Positions 22,946 through 29,396 of a stretch of 29,521 nucleotides of DNA are shown one piece after another (positions within the stretch are counted from its first letter, which is position 1; every line of letters starts with the position of its first letter). The notes beneath the pieces were generated by a model that was not told where the DNA came from, did no database searches, and worked only from the letters and a program-made list of their open reading frames with translations. A program made the position numbers and the translations under genes. The DNA lies in NCBI GenBank assembly GCA_018883625.1, contig JAHLFV010000115.1:1-29521 (forward strand), written 5' to 3'. The DNA is from Candidatus Treponema excrementipullorum (lineage in GTDB: Bacteria; Spirochaetota; Spirochaetia; Treponematales; Treponemataceae).

Positions 22946-23695
22946 TTACACGCTTATTTTTTTCTCGTAGAGAATACAGGTAACAACATAGTACACTACA
23001 GAGATGAGGAACAAAATTCCCATAGGAATCCATAGCTCCGCCGCATCTCTGAAGAAGTCGAAATTGACAAAATTTACGAAAATCCCGAAAAGTTTTATGG
23101 TAAACCAAATAAACAGGTACACAAATATCCCCATAAGCAGTCCTGACCACTTTGAATGACGGCACACGGAATAGAATATGGTAATGGCGCAATTTACTAC
23201 TGCCTGACAAATTATAAAAAAGACAAGCACACACCCGGCTAAGTTAAAAAAGACCAATATCATTCTTTGCACTTCTCTATGGGTTAGAACCCTGAAAATA
23301 TTATAAAAGTCCATATCTATGGATAAACCTACAATAAAAACATACACTGTCCACAAAACACAGTATACAAAAAACTCCAGCAAGCCTATTATCATTTTAC
23401 CGCCAATCAAAGACCAACTGCTTACTGGTATGGTTTTCATCAAATATCCCGTATCTTTGAAAATCAAGTCTCCCACATAACCGGAACCTTTGAACAATGC
23501 CCACAAAAACAAACCGATAGTACCAAAGGTAAAGGTCAGAGAAGAAAGACCCATTGCCGTATTAAAAAGTTTTGACTCCGGTTCCGCTAAAACAAGCAGT
23601 ACGCCGGACAGTATATATAATCCGGCCATAAGTGCAACCGTGAAAAGTACCCGTTTATAATGCAGTCTAAATTCTTGGATTAAAACAGATTTCAT
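22946..23695 (-). CDS. ABC-2-type permease
   Basis: 249 residues, six membrane helices (for example VLFTVALMAGLYILSGVLLVL, FTFGTIGLFLWALF, IIGLLEFFVYCVLWTVYVFIVGL, LVFFNLAGCVLVFFIICQAVVNC, GILFLISVVYYVVTCIL). The cytoplasmic segment GDLIFKDTGYLMKTIPVSSWSLIGGKMI between helices 2 and 3 is the usual ABC-2 coupling region. Substrate unknown. Follows the YtrB-like ATPase by 30 nt and the GntR regulator before it, the ordinary arrangement of Ytr-type exporters, which respond to cell-wall-active compounds in some Firmicutes. Whether it exports anything here cannot be said from sequence. Confidence 0.85.
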   Translation of the reverse strand: MKSVLIQEFRLHYKRVLFTVALMAGLYILSGVLLVLAEPESKLFNTAMGLSSLTFTFGTIGLFLWALFKGSGYVGDLIFKDTGYLMKTIPVSSWSLIGGKMIIGLLEFFVYCVLWTVYVFIVGLSIDMDFYNIFRVLTHREVQRMILVFFNLAGCVLVFFIICQAVVNCAITIFYSVCRHSKWSGLLMGIFVYLFIWFTIKLFGIFVNFVNFDFFRDAAELWIPMGILFLISVVYYVVTCILYEKKISV

Positions 23696-23725
23696 ATAAT
23701 GCTCCTCGTAAAAAACACAGTAATA

Positions 23726-24427
23726 CTAAAAATCTTTAAAAGTTTGGATATACAACTGATCTATTGATTTTCCTGTAGAATTTCTTAATTCCTCTGCAGA
23801 ACCTTGTAAAATAATTTTTCCTTCACCGATAAAACAGACATCATCAAAAACAGATTCTACGTCGTTTACCAAGTGAGTACTGATTATCATAGAAGAATTT
23901 ACACTGTAAGTAGACAGAATAGTGGAAATAATCTGTTCTCTGGCAACCGGGTCAACACCGCCTAAAGGTTCATCAAGAATATACAAAGAAGCCCGACGAG
24001 AAAAAGCCAACAGAAGATTAAGCTTTTCTACCATACCTTTTGACATGGTTTGTACCTTTTGCTTTACTTCAAGTCTCATAAAAGACATCATATTCATGGC
24101 TTTATTGTAATCAAAATCCTCAAAATAATTTCTGTAAAACATAAGAGCATCTTCCACAGTCATACCGGGAAACAAAACATTTCTGTCCGGTAAAAAAGAC
24201 ACCAGTTTTTTTGTTTCCAAACCCACCGGTTGTCCCTGAATCAAAACTGTTCCGGAATTCTTTTGCTGAAGACCGGCAATAATTTTCAACAGAGTACTTT
24301 TTCCACTGCCGTTAGGTCCCATTAAGCCTAAAATTCGTCCTTTAGACAGAGAAAGATTTATATCTTCCAGTGCTACCTTATTGAAATATTTTTTGTTTAA
24401 ATGCTCTATGTTCAAAATAGTGTCCAT
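23726..24427 (-). CDS. ABC transporter ATP-binding protein (YtrB-like)
   Basis: 233 residues. Walker A GPNGSGKST (about 37-45), Q-loop region VSFLPDRNVLFPGMTV with PDR in place of the usual Q, signature variant MSKGMVEKLNLLLA, Walker B LYILDEPLGGVDP and switch His in IISTHLVND. The MSKGM-type signature and the PD-R element are typical of ATPases in GntR/YtrA operons rather than a defect. It energises the permease encoded next. The ATG follows the GntR gene by 12 nt with GGAG nearby, so the three genes form one operon. Confidence 0.92.
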   Translation of the reverse strand: MDTILNIEHLNKKYFNKVALEDINLSLSKGRILGLMGPNGSGKSTLLKIIAGLQQKNSGTVLIQGQPVGLETKKLVSFLPDRNVLFPGMTVEDALMFYRNYFEDFDYNKAMNMMSFMRLEVKQKVQTMSKGMVEKLNLLLAFSRRASLYILDEPLGGVDPVAREQIISTILSTYSVNSSMIISTHLVNDVESVFDDVCFIGEGKIILQGSAEELRNSTGKSIDQLYIQTFKDF

Positions 24428-24439
24428 AAAAAACTCCTT

Positions 24440-24796
24440 TTATTTGAGATTGGCTTCCACTAAAGCCAGTATTTCTTCTTTGGAAACACCGACATGCAAC
24501 ATCTTTTCTATAAACTCTTTTGTAAGCTGCTGACCGATAGAAGACCGCATACCGGCTACACTAAATTTTTCATCTGCAACAATGAATGTTCCTAATCCCC
24601 GCCTAGTTTCTGCCATGCCATCCCGCTCCATTTCTTGGTAAGCCCGAATAATGGTATTGGGATTAACTTGTAGTTCTTGGGCAAAATCTCGGACGGAAGG
24701 CAGTTTGTCTCCGGGTTTCAGAGCTCCCACACTTATTCGCCGTTTTATTTCAAAAATAATTTGCAGATAGATGGGAACATTTTTATTAAATTCCAT
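24440..24796 (-). CDS. GntR-family regulator, YtrA type
   Basis: 118 residues, the short YtrA form: a winged helix-turn-helix with PIYLQIIFEIKRRISVGALKPGDKLPSVRDFAQELQVNPNTIIRAYQEMERDGMAETRRGLGTFI (residues 8-72) plus a short C-terminal helical dimerisation tail, with no ligand domain. Binds operator DNA upstream of its own operon and represses the transporter genes. GGAGG lies 6 nt before the ATG. A perfect TATTAGTGT/ACACTAATA palindrome over the promoter is the likely operator. The inducer is unknown. Confidence 0.92.
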   Translation of the reverse strand: MEFNKNVPIYLQIIFEIKRRISVGALKPGDKLPSVRDFAQELQVNPNTIIRAYQEMERDGMAETRRGLGTFIVADEKFSVAGMRSSIGQQLTKEFIEKMLHVGVSKEEILALVEANLK

Positions 24797-24880
24797 AACA
24801 CCTCCATCTGTACAATGTAATTTGTGTCACTTCAAAACCATCCTTTTTTAGTGTCCATTACCGGTACATGAACACCCTTG

Positions 24881-24912
24881 TATTAGTGTTATAATTGTAT
24901 AGTACACTAATA
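24881..24912. promoter_or_regulatory. candidate GntR operator
   Basis: TATTAGTGT (24881-24889) and ACACTAATA (24904-24912), perfect 9-bp arms, 14-nt spacer. One arm touches the -10 box, the other lies past the start. Confidence 0.65.
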
Positions 24913-24927
24913 ATATATTATTGTCAA
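24899..24927 (-). promoter_or_regulatory. promoter of GntR-ABC operon
   Basis: Minus strand TTGACA (24927-24922), 17 nt, TACTAT (24904-24899). The transcript start near 24892 leaves a leader of about 95 nt that can fold a GTGTTCAT/ATGGACAC hairpin. Confidence 0.72.
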
Positions 24928-24928
24928 C

Positions 24929-24976
24929 AAAAAAGGTTTCTTTGTGTCAGAATCTATTCCATAACACAAAGAAACC
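24929..24976 (-). terminator. terminator of hemerythrin operon
   Basis: 13-bp perfect arms (24964-24976 and 24935-24947, minus strand), 16-nt loop, then T6. It ends just before the -35 box of the GntR operon. Confidence 0.88.
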
Positions 24977-25005
24977 CCAGTATACCAACAATTTTTAATT
25001 ACATA

Positions 25006-25563
25006 TCAGTGGGAATATTTTTTTTCCAATTCTGTTAAAATTTTCAGGCTGTTTTCTCGCTCTGTAGCAAATTTCTCCTCATAAAAAGCTGTATTGGAAT
25101 CTACACTTTTAAGAATATCTTCAGATAAACTCCGTTCTCCGAAAGGATACACTGCCGTATTTTCCTTAACAATGTGTAACCGCAACATGCTTGCATAACT
25201 CATCAGGTAGGTAATAACAGCCAACTTGTTTTTTGTGGTGGGAGCAGCCTCATAGGCGGAGGCAGCATTTTTGATATTAACCAAACCGGCCCGCCCCAAA
25301 TCGTGCTCCACCAACATGCCATATTTTATAAGATTCCGCCCAACATCTCCCAAATGTTCCGCCATTGCTTTGAAAAGAATATCTTCTTCCTTGTGATGAT
25401 GCAAAATGTCTACATAAAAATGACCAAAATCTGCCATTTTTCTTATATCAACTACATCAACAGTTTTTCCTTCCAAAAGATCACAGCACATGTTTTCTAC
25501 CACGTCGGCAAATTGATTGATATATTCGTGTTCGTTTAGTAAAACCTGTATACCATTCATCAT
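25006..25563 (-). CDS. hemerythrin-domain protein
   Basis: 185 residues, a four-helix HHE bundle with the diiron ligands in place: His12-Glu13 in LLNEHEYIN, HFYVDILHHHKEEDILF (His and Glu ligands, about 48-64), EHDLGR (about 87-92), and LRLHIVKENTAVYPF (His/Glu, about 129-143). Cytoplasmic oxygen-, nitric-oxide- or iron-handling protein. It shares a transcript with the DUF1858 protein upstream (20-nt gap) and lies across from a Crp/Fnr regulator, the usual company of nitrosative- or oxidative-stress hemerythrins in anaerobes. AAGGG precedes ATG 25563 and the adjacent ATG 25560; either could be the start. Confidence 0.9.
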   Translation of the reverse strand: MMNGIQVLLNEHEYINQFADVVENMCCDLLEGKTVDVVDIRKMADFGHFYVDILHHHKEEDILFKAMAEHLGDVGRNLIKYGMLVEHDLGRAGLVNIKNAASAYEAAPTTKNKLAVITYLMSYASMLRLHIVKENTAVYPFGERSLSEDILKSVDSNTAFYEEKFATERENSLKILTELEKKYSH

Positions 25564-25584
25564 TAAAACCCTTATGCCGAAACC

Positions 25585-25788
25585 TTACAAACCTAAAGCC
25601 GTATTAATTTTATTCACAATAGCATCTGCATCTAAATTATGAACAGTGCAAGCATCTTGTAAAGATTCCATCTGAGAAGAAGGACATCCCAAACAATGCA
25701 TGCCACTTTCCAGTAAAGTTGAAGCACATTCAGGATATTGGCGAAGAATCTCTCCCATTGTCATATCTTTAGTAACTTTATTTTCCAT
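25585..25788 (-). CDS. DUF1858 redox-disulfide domain protein
   Basis: 67 residues, the whole of one DUF1858 domain: VTKDMTMGEILRQYPECASTLLESGMHCLGCPSSQMESLQDAC, with the CLGC disulfide motif at about 32-35 that is linked to hybrid-cluster-protein and anaerobic redox genes. Probably a cytoplasmic thiol switch or partner protein. AGGAG lies nine bases before the ATG. First gene of the hemerythrin operon; probably activated by the divergent Crp/Fnr protein from the box at 25892-25903 (inference). Confidence 0.9.
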   Translation of the reverse strand: MENKVTKDMTMGEILRQYPECASTLLESGMHCLGCPSSQMESLQDACTVHNLDADAIVNKINTALGL

Positions 25789-25862
25789 AACACTACACTC
25801 CTATACTTTTTTTGATTTCAATAAAATGCCTTTTACAGTAATTCTATTGATCCGATGTCAGT

Positions 25863-25868
25863 AATATA
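25863..25868 (-). promoter_or_regulatory. -10 box of DUF1858-hemerythrin operon
   Basis: TATATT on the minus strand with no good -35, as expected of an activated promoter. A start near 25856 puts the FNR-like box at 25892-25903 at about -41.5, the class II activator position. Confidence 0.45.
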
Positions 25869-25871
25869 CTA

Positions 25872-25903
25872 TTGTTTTTACAACAAATATGTTGTAAAAA
25901 CAA
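25872..25903. promoter_or_regulatory. double FNR-like operator
   Basis: TTGTTTTTACAA (25872-25883) and TTGTAAAAACAA (25892-25903) each read TTGT-N4-ACAA, the FNR layout. The whole is also a perfect inverted repeat with 13-bp arms and a 6-bp spacer. Centres are 20 bp apart, two helical turns, so two dimers could bind the same face. Confidence 0.75.
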
Positions 25904-25908
25904 CAAAA

Positions 25909-25914
25909 TATAAA
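25909..25914 (+). promoter_or_regulatory. -10 box of crp/fnr-type gene
   Basis: TATAAA without a fitting -35; start near 25921, 14 nt before the ATG. The left FNR-like box would lie close to -42 to -44. Confidence 0.4.
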
Positions 25915-25934
25915 AAAAATTATGGAAATTTACC

Positions 25935-26624
25935 ATGGAATACACAGACTATATTTTTTTGAGTACTACCGGACTTTTTAAAGGAATACAACCACAAGAA
26001 ATACAACAAATACTCCCCTGTCTTCAAGCCCAGGAAAAAGATTATATAAAAGATCAAGCCGTATATCGCATCGGGGACAACATTTCTTCTATGGGAATTG
26101 TTCTTAACGGCAGTGTTGTCATAGAAAACAATGATTTGTGGGGTCATACAAGCCTTATAGACAAAATAGAAAAGGGACAGATTTTCGGAGAAACCTATGC
26201 CTATCTTCCTTCTGAACCACTGACAGTAACCATTACCGCAGAAGAAAAAACCCGTATTTTGTTTTTAAAAACCGCTGTTATATCGGAAGTCTGTAGCAAC
26301 AGTTGTTCTTTTCACAATAAACTGATAAAAAACTTGCTGGAATTATTGGCACAAAAAAATCTGAACCTTACCAAAAGAATCAGTCACACAAGCCCCCGTT
26401 CCATTCGGGGAAAACTTCTGTCTTACCTGTCTTTTCAGGCTAAAGCAAAAGGCTCACGGGATTTTATGATTCCTTTTAGTCGGCAACAGTTGGCAGACTA
26501 CCTAAACGTAGACAGAAGTGCCCTTTCTGCGGAAATAAGCAAAATGCAAAAAGAGCACATTCTTACTTCTCAAAAAAATCGATTTATACTGTATGGTACA
26601 GAAAACGACTCCGTTGATGCATAA
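25935..26624 (+). CDS. Crp/Fnr-family transcriptional regulator
   Basis: 229 residues. N-terminal cyclic-nucleotide-type beta roll (about 10-115, with DQAVYRIGDNISSMGIVLNGSVVIENND and GQIFGETYAYLPSEPLTVTITAEEKTRILFL), long dimer helix, then a C-terminal helix-turn-helix IPFSRQQLADYLNVDRSALSAEISKMQKEHIL (about 178-210). There is no N-terminal Cys cluster as in FNR, so direct Fe-S sensing is not supported; Cys residues are scattered (CLQAQ region, SEVCSNSC). The recognition helix (DRSALSAE) matches HcpR-/CooA-like anaerobe regulators better than Crp. Divergent from the DUF1858-hemerythrin genes with two FNR-like boxes between, so it probably controls them and itself. No clear ribosome site. Confidence 0.9.
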   Translation: MEYTDYIFLSTTGLFKGIQPQEIQQILPCLQAQEKDYIKDQAVYRIGDNISSMGIVLNGSVVIENNDLWGHTSLIDKIEKGQIFGETYAYLPSEPLTVTITAEEKTRILFLKTAVISEVCSNSCSFHNKLIKNLLELLAQKNLNLTKRISHTSPRSIRGKLLSYLSFQAKAKGSRDFMIPFSRQQLADYLNVDRSALSAEISKMQKEHILTSQKNRFILYGTENDSVDA

Positions 26625-26632
26625 CAGAAAGC

Positions 26633-26935
26633 TTATATTTCAAAATCAAAACAACAGCGAAACTTTGTATAAGGACGGACGTAAGTATCGGCAACTTTTA
26701 CATGTTCCGGGTGAATACTATAATCTTTAAGAGCAGCCTTATCAGTAAACGAACTATCCAACATTACATCCGCATTGGAAGTTTCAAGACCTTCAGTGTG
26801 AACCCGAATATCCATCAATCCGGAAATACCACCGGAAAGCCCTTCTAGATGTATCTTGATGTCTTTTTTTATCTTTGTTTTTTCTGATTCAGACAGTTCG
26901 TCCTTTAACTGCCACAAAATAATGTGCTTAACCAT
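26633..26935 (-). CDS. Dabb-domain (stress-responsive alpha/beta barrel) protein
   Basis: 100 residues, the usual length. MVKHIILWQLKDELSE at the start and the SSFTDKAALKDYSIHPEHVKVADTYV block with the typical YxxHPxH segment place it in PF07876. These small proteins form dimeric ferredoxin-like barrels; biochemical role is generally unknown. Stop lies 8 nt from the stop of the convergent Crp/Fnr gene with no terminator between. No ribosome site is seen; TATAGT (26949-26944) ends 8 nt before the ATG, pointing to a leaderless transcript. Divergent from the LRR lipoprotein gene. Confidence 0.88.
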   Translation of the reverse strand: MVKHIILWQLKDELSESEKTKIKKDIKIHLEGLSGGISGLMDIRVHTEGLETSNADVMLDSSFTDKAALKDYSIHPEHVKVADTYVRPYTKFRCCFDFEI

Positions 26936-26943
26936 AACTGCAT

Positions 26944-26949
26944 ACTATA
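26944..26949 (-). promoter_or_regulatory. -10 box of Dabb gene, leaderless type
   Basis: TATAGT on the minus strand, 8 nt before the ATG at 26935; -35 is weak. Confidence 0.4.
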
Positions 26950-26996
26950 CGGCATTGTAAGAAAAGTAAAGTCTGATTTCTCTGCAAATTCATATC

Positions 26997-27026
26997 TTGA
27001 CAACCATCTTTCCCGCATGATATAGT
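26997..27026 (+). promoter_or_regulatory. promoter of LRR lipoprotein gene
   Basis: TTGACA (26997-27002), 18-nt spacer, TATAGT (27021-27026). The transcript would begin at or in the palindrome ACTTCCGTGGAAGT (27032-27045), giving a 5' end hairpin. Confidence 0.7.
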
Positions 27027-27073
27027 TCCCCACTTCCGTGGAAGTACTATTGGAATCCATTAGGAGAAATTAT

Positions 27074-27976
27074 ATGAAAAAGTTTTATCTGCCATTACTA
27101 ACAGTTATTTGTATTTTATGCGTCATCGGATGCGAGCATCCTCAAACACCGGGAAATCCTCAAAAACCATCTGACTCTGCAACTACGGGACAAAACACTG
27201 AGGAACCAGTAAAACAAGAAGCAGAAGTTAAAAACGAAAACGGAACAATGGTCATAACAAAGGCCGGTACGATATCAAAAGAGGATTTTCAAAAATTTAT
27301 AAAAGATGATTCACTTACCGTTGCAGGACCTCTTACCGAAGAAAACTATAAATTGATTGGTCAATTACCCATAACAAAGTTGGACTTATCGGGGGCAACA
27401 GACATTCCCGGTGGTTACACGCAGGTAACTATGTCTCTGGAAGGAGTGATCCATCAAAACAATAATGTCATTCCTTTGAACTTTCGTGGAAACACTAAGT
27501 TAGAAACTGTAATTTTACCTGATACTGCAGAAGTGTTGCCGGCAGCAGCTTTCAGCGAATGCAGTAACCTGAAAAGTTTTACCGGAAAGGGAATAAAGAT
27601 TGTGGGCTATTGTGCTTTTTGGGGAACTGCAGTGGAAACCATAGAATTACCGGCAGCAGAAGAAATCGGGTACTCAGCATTCTCTAACTGCAAAAACTTA
27701 AAGATTGTATCACTTCCTAAAGCAAAAAAACTTTATAATGATATTTTATACAACAATCATTGCCCCCTCGATATTACGATAAAACTACCCTGTACAGTGG
27801 AAGTTACCCCGGGAGCAGACCTAAAGCCCTCGGAACCCAAGGATCCATTTACATTCAGAGGCTTTTATACCAAAAATGCATCTCTTGTGTTATTTGGAGA
27901 CCCTGAAAGCGAAATCACAGACAAGGAATGGCAAGGCCACTCATGGAAAAGCATTGATTGCTGTAAAATAAACTGA
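27074..27976 (+). CDS. BspA-like leucine-rich-repeat lipoprotein
   Basis: 300 residues from the ATG at 27074 (AGGAGA seven bases upstream; an in-frame ATG at 27038 would precede the signal peptide by 12 polar residues and lies in the leader). Lipoprotein signal MKKFYLPLLTVICILCVIGC with lipidated Cys at 20. A Pro/Thr/Gln-rich linker (about 22-55) follows. Then LRR_5/TpLRR-type repeats: NTKLETVILPDTAEVLPAAAFSECSNLKSFTG, GIKIVGYCAFWGTAVETIELP, AEEIGYSAFSNCKNLKIVSLP. Each has the AF.xCxNLK signature. The last 60 residues (PCTVEVTPGADLKPSEPKDPFTFRGFY) are non-repeat. Surface-exposed or periplasmic; oral treponeme relatives bind host or partner-bacterium surfaces. Number of repeats is small (about four), so this is a short member. 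Confidence 0.88.
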   Translation: MKKFYLPLLTVICILCVIGCEHPQTPGNPQKPSDSATTGQNTEEPVKQEAEVKNENGTMVITKAGTISKEDFQKFIKDDSLTVAGPLTEENYKLIGQLPITKLDLSGATDIPGGYTQVTMSLEGVIHQNNNVIPLNFRGNTKLETVILPDTAEVLPAAAFSECSNLKSFTGKGIKIVGYCAFWGTAVETIELPAAEEIGYSAFSNCKNLKIVSLPKAKKLYNDILYNNHCPLDITIKLPCTVEVTPGADLKPSEPKDPFTFRGFYTKNASLVLFGDPESEITDKEWQGHSWKSIDCCKIN

Positions 27977-27992
27977 TTTTTTCAAATATGAT

Positions 27993-28037
27993 AGCTGTTT
28001 GACTAAGTAACTCACTTATGTCAAGCAGCTTTTTTTA
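27993..28037 (+). terminator. terminator of LRR lipoprotein gene
   Basis: AGCTGTTTGAC (27993-28003) pairs with GTCAAGCAGCT (28020-28030) with one G-U, with an inner TAAGT/ACTTA helix, followed by T7. Confidence 0.88.
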
Positions 28038-28076
28038 TGTCTTCCACAATAGAAAAAAATCACCATCAAAAATTCC

Positions 28077-28105
28077 CTGACAATTTTCTTTATATATGTT
28101 ATAAT
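28077..28105 (+). promoter_or_regulatory. promoter of GGDEF gene
   Basis: CTGACA (28077-28082), 17-nt spacer, TATAAT (28100-28105): consensus -10. Leader about 43 nt. Confidence 0.82.
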
Positions 28106-28154
28106 GATACTATATAGCTGAATTTCTTTTGGAAAATAGAACGAGGTATGTGTC

Positions 28155-29174
28155 ATGGCTGAAAATTCCAGTGCAGATGAAGAAAAAAAGCAACAGGTCA
28201 AAAAATTAACAAGCGAGATGGTACATTACCATTATTGTTCAAATAAAATCCAAAAAGTCATTGACTTTTTGGAACCTCCATTCTTATGGATAGGCACAGG
28301 GGAGCAGGAATATTCGTCGGAGTTGACACATACTGTCGAAGTATTTTCTGAATTTACAGGGCATATTCCCCCCTGTGAAGTTTTTGATGAAGAATATGAC
28401 GTTATTTGTCTTGCCGAACATGTATACATCTGTACCGGGAAAATGTGGATATCCACCCATCCCTCAACAGGAATGAGCCTTCGGGTACACCAAAGAATCA
28501 CCACTGTTTGGAAACAGAGCGACGAAGGATTTCGTTGCCACCATATCCATATTTCAAATCCGTACTCTGAAATGGAACCTTCCGATGTGGGATTTCCCGA
28601 AAAAATGGGTAAATTTTCCAGAGAATACTTACAAAAACAAATAGATCTTCAGAAAAAACTCATAGCCGAGCAAACGGAACAATTAAAAAAACTCAGCTTT
28701 GAAGATTCCTTAACAGGGCTTTTTAACCGAAATAAATTTACTATGTTGGTCAATTCAGAACCGGTAGAAACAGCCCAAACAGAACCTTTAGGTGTTGCTT
28801 ATTTCGATTTGAACGGACTAAAAGAAGTAAACGACCGCTTTGGTCATAAAGCCGGAGACAATTTTATTATACGGGTTGCAAAACACATAAAAAAACATTT
28901 TCCCCAAGAAGGTTTCCGCATAGGGGGTGATGAGTTCCTTATTATCTGTCGGGAGGGAACGGAACAAGATTTTTACCATAAAATTGACTTACTGTCTCAA
29001 GACATGACACTGGATAATATCAGCAGTGCAAAAGGTATTTCATGGCGTTCGGAAAACTGCAATCTTCAGGAACAATTTGACGAAGCCGACCAACGGATGT
29101 ATGAAGATAAAAAAAATTATTACACCAGTACGGAACACGACCGCAGACAATACCGTACATCTGATTACCATTAA
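28155..29174 (+). CDS. NTF2-like/SnoaL sensor plus GGDEF diguanylate cyclase
   Basis: 339 residues, soluble (no membrane helix). Residues about 25-150 look like a SnoaL_3/NTF2-like sensing domain (DVICLAEHVYICTGKMWIS, LRVHQRITTVWKQSDEGFRCHHIHISNPYSE). A helix (EYLQKQIDLQKKLIAEQTEQLKKL, about 158-181) joins it to a GGDEF domain. That domain starts DSLTGLFNRNKF, has YFDLNGLKEVNDRFGHKAGD for metal/GTP, and an intact GGDEF at about 257-261 (RIGGDEFLIICREG). The RxxD inhibitory site expected five residues before GGDEF is absent (KHFPQEGF there), so product inhibition is unlikely. Makes cyclic-di-GMP in response to a small ligand of the NTF2 domain (inference). GAGG precedes ATG by 8 nt. No terminator is visible after it. 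Confidence 0.9.
   Translation: MAENSSADEEKKQQVKKLTSEMVHYHYCSNKIQKVIDFLEPPFLWIGTGEQEYSSELTHTVEVFSEFTGHIPPCEVFDEEYDVICLAEHVYICTGKMWISTHPSTGMSLRVHQRITTVWKQSDEGFRCHHIHISNPYSEMEPSDVGFPEKMGKFSREYLQKQIDLQKKLIAEQTEQLKKLSFEDSLTGLFNRNKFTMLVNSEPVETAQTEPLGVAYFDLNGLKEVNDRFGHKAGDNFIIRVAKHIKKHFPQEGFRIGGDEFLIICREGTEQDFYHKIDLLSQDMTLDNISSAKGISWRSENCNLQEQFDEADQRMYEDKKNYYTSTEHDRRQYRTSDYH
28249..28273. repeat. 25-bp palindrome inside the GGDEF gene
   Basis: TCCAAAAAGTCA (28249-28260), one T, TGACTTTTTGGA (28262-28273): perfect 12-bp arms, starting 95 nt after the start codon and coding for IQKVIDFLE. It could be an intragenic operator, an mRNA hairpin, or chance. Confidence 0.7.
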
Positions 29175-29223
29175 TTCTATATAGTCTCAAAATCTGCAAG
29201 TACAGATACCTCGTCAGTGCATG

Positions 29224-29335
29224 CTTACCCTGTATAACGTACCCATGTTACACCCTGTAACCATGCTTTGTTACTTTGTGTAACAATCCTTTGTTACCAT
29301 TGGTAACGTGTGCTTTGTTACACACGGTAACAAAG
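29224..29335. repeat. five-copy GTTAC-N5-GTAAC palindrome array, 23-24 bp period
   Basis: Perfect copies at 29247-29261, 29270-29284, 29293-29307 and 29317-29331, and a degenerate one (CTTAC-N5-ATAAC) at 29224-29238. Centres are at about 29231, 29254, 29277, 29300 and 29324, spacing 23, 23, 23, 24. Spacers inside the palindromes differ (ACCCT, TTTGT, CATTG, ACACG), and CTTT precedes copies 3 to 5. The last copy extends to 9-bp arms (to 29335). Together with the flanks this fills most of the gene-free stretch 29175-29396. Confidence 0.85.
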
Positions 29336-29369
29336 AGGGCCGCCACAGACGAAGTGCCCTATAAAAAAA

Positions 29370-29396
29370 CAGCCCCCGCACAAACCGTACGTGAAG
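29370..29396 (-). other. possible scrap of group II intron domain V-VI
   Basis: Minus strand reads CTTCACGTACGGTTT (29396-29382), which looks like the 3' strand of a group II intron domain V (the partner of GAGCCGTATG-type sequence), followed by GTGCGGGGGCTG, like the start of domain VI. The 5' strand of domain V would lie beyond the IS end, and the 3' strand of domain VI is not found. Memory-based match, unverified. Confidence 0.35.

Noticed and set aside
29224..29335. CRISPR array
   Set aside because: Repeat arms are 5 bp, the period is 23 bp and there are no 30-nt unique spacers; palindrome iterons fit better.
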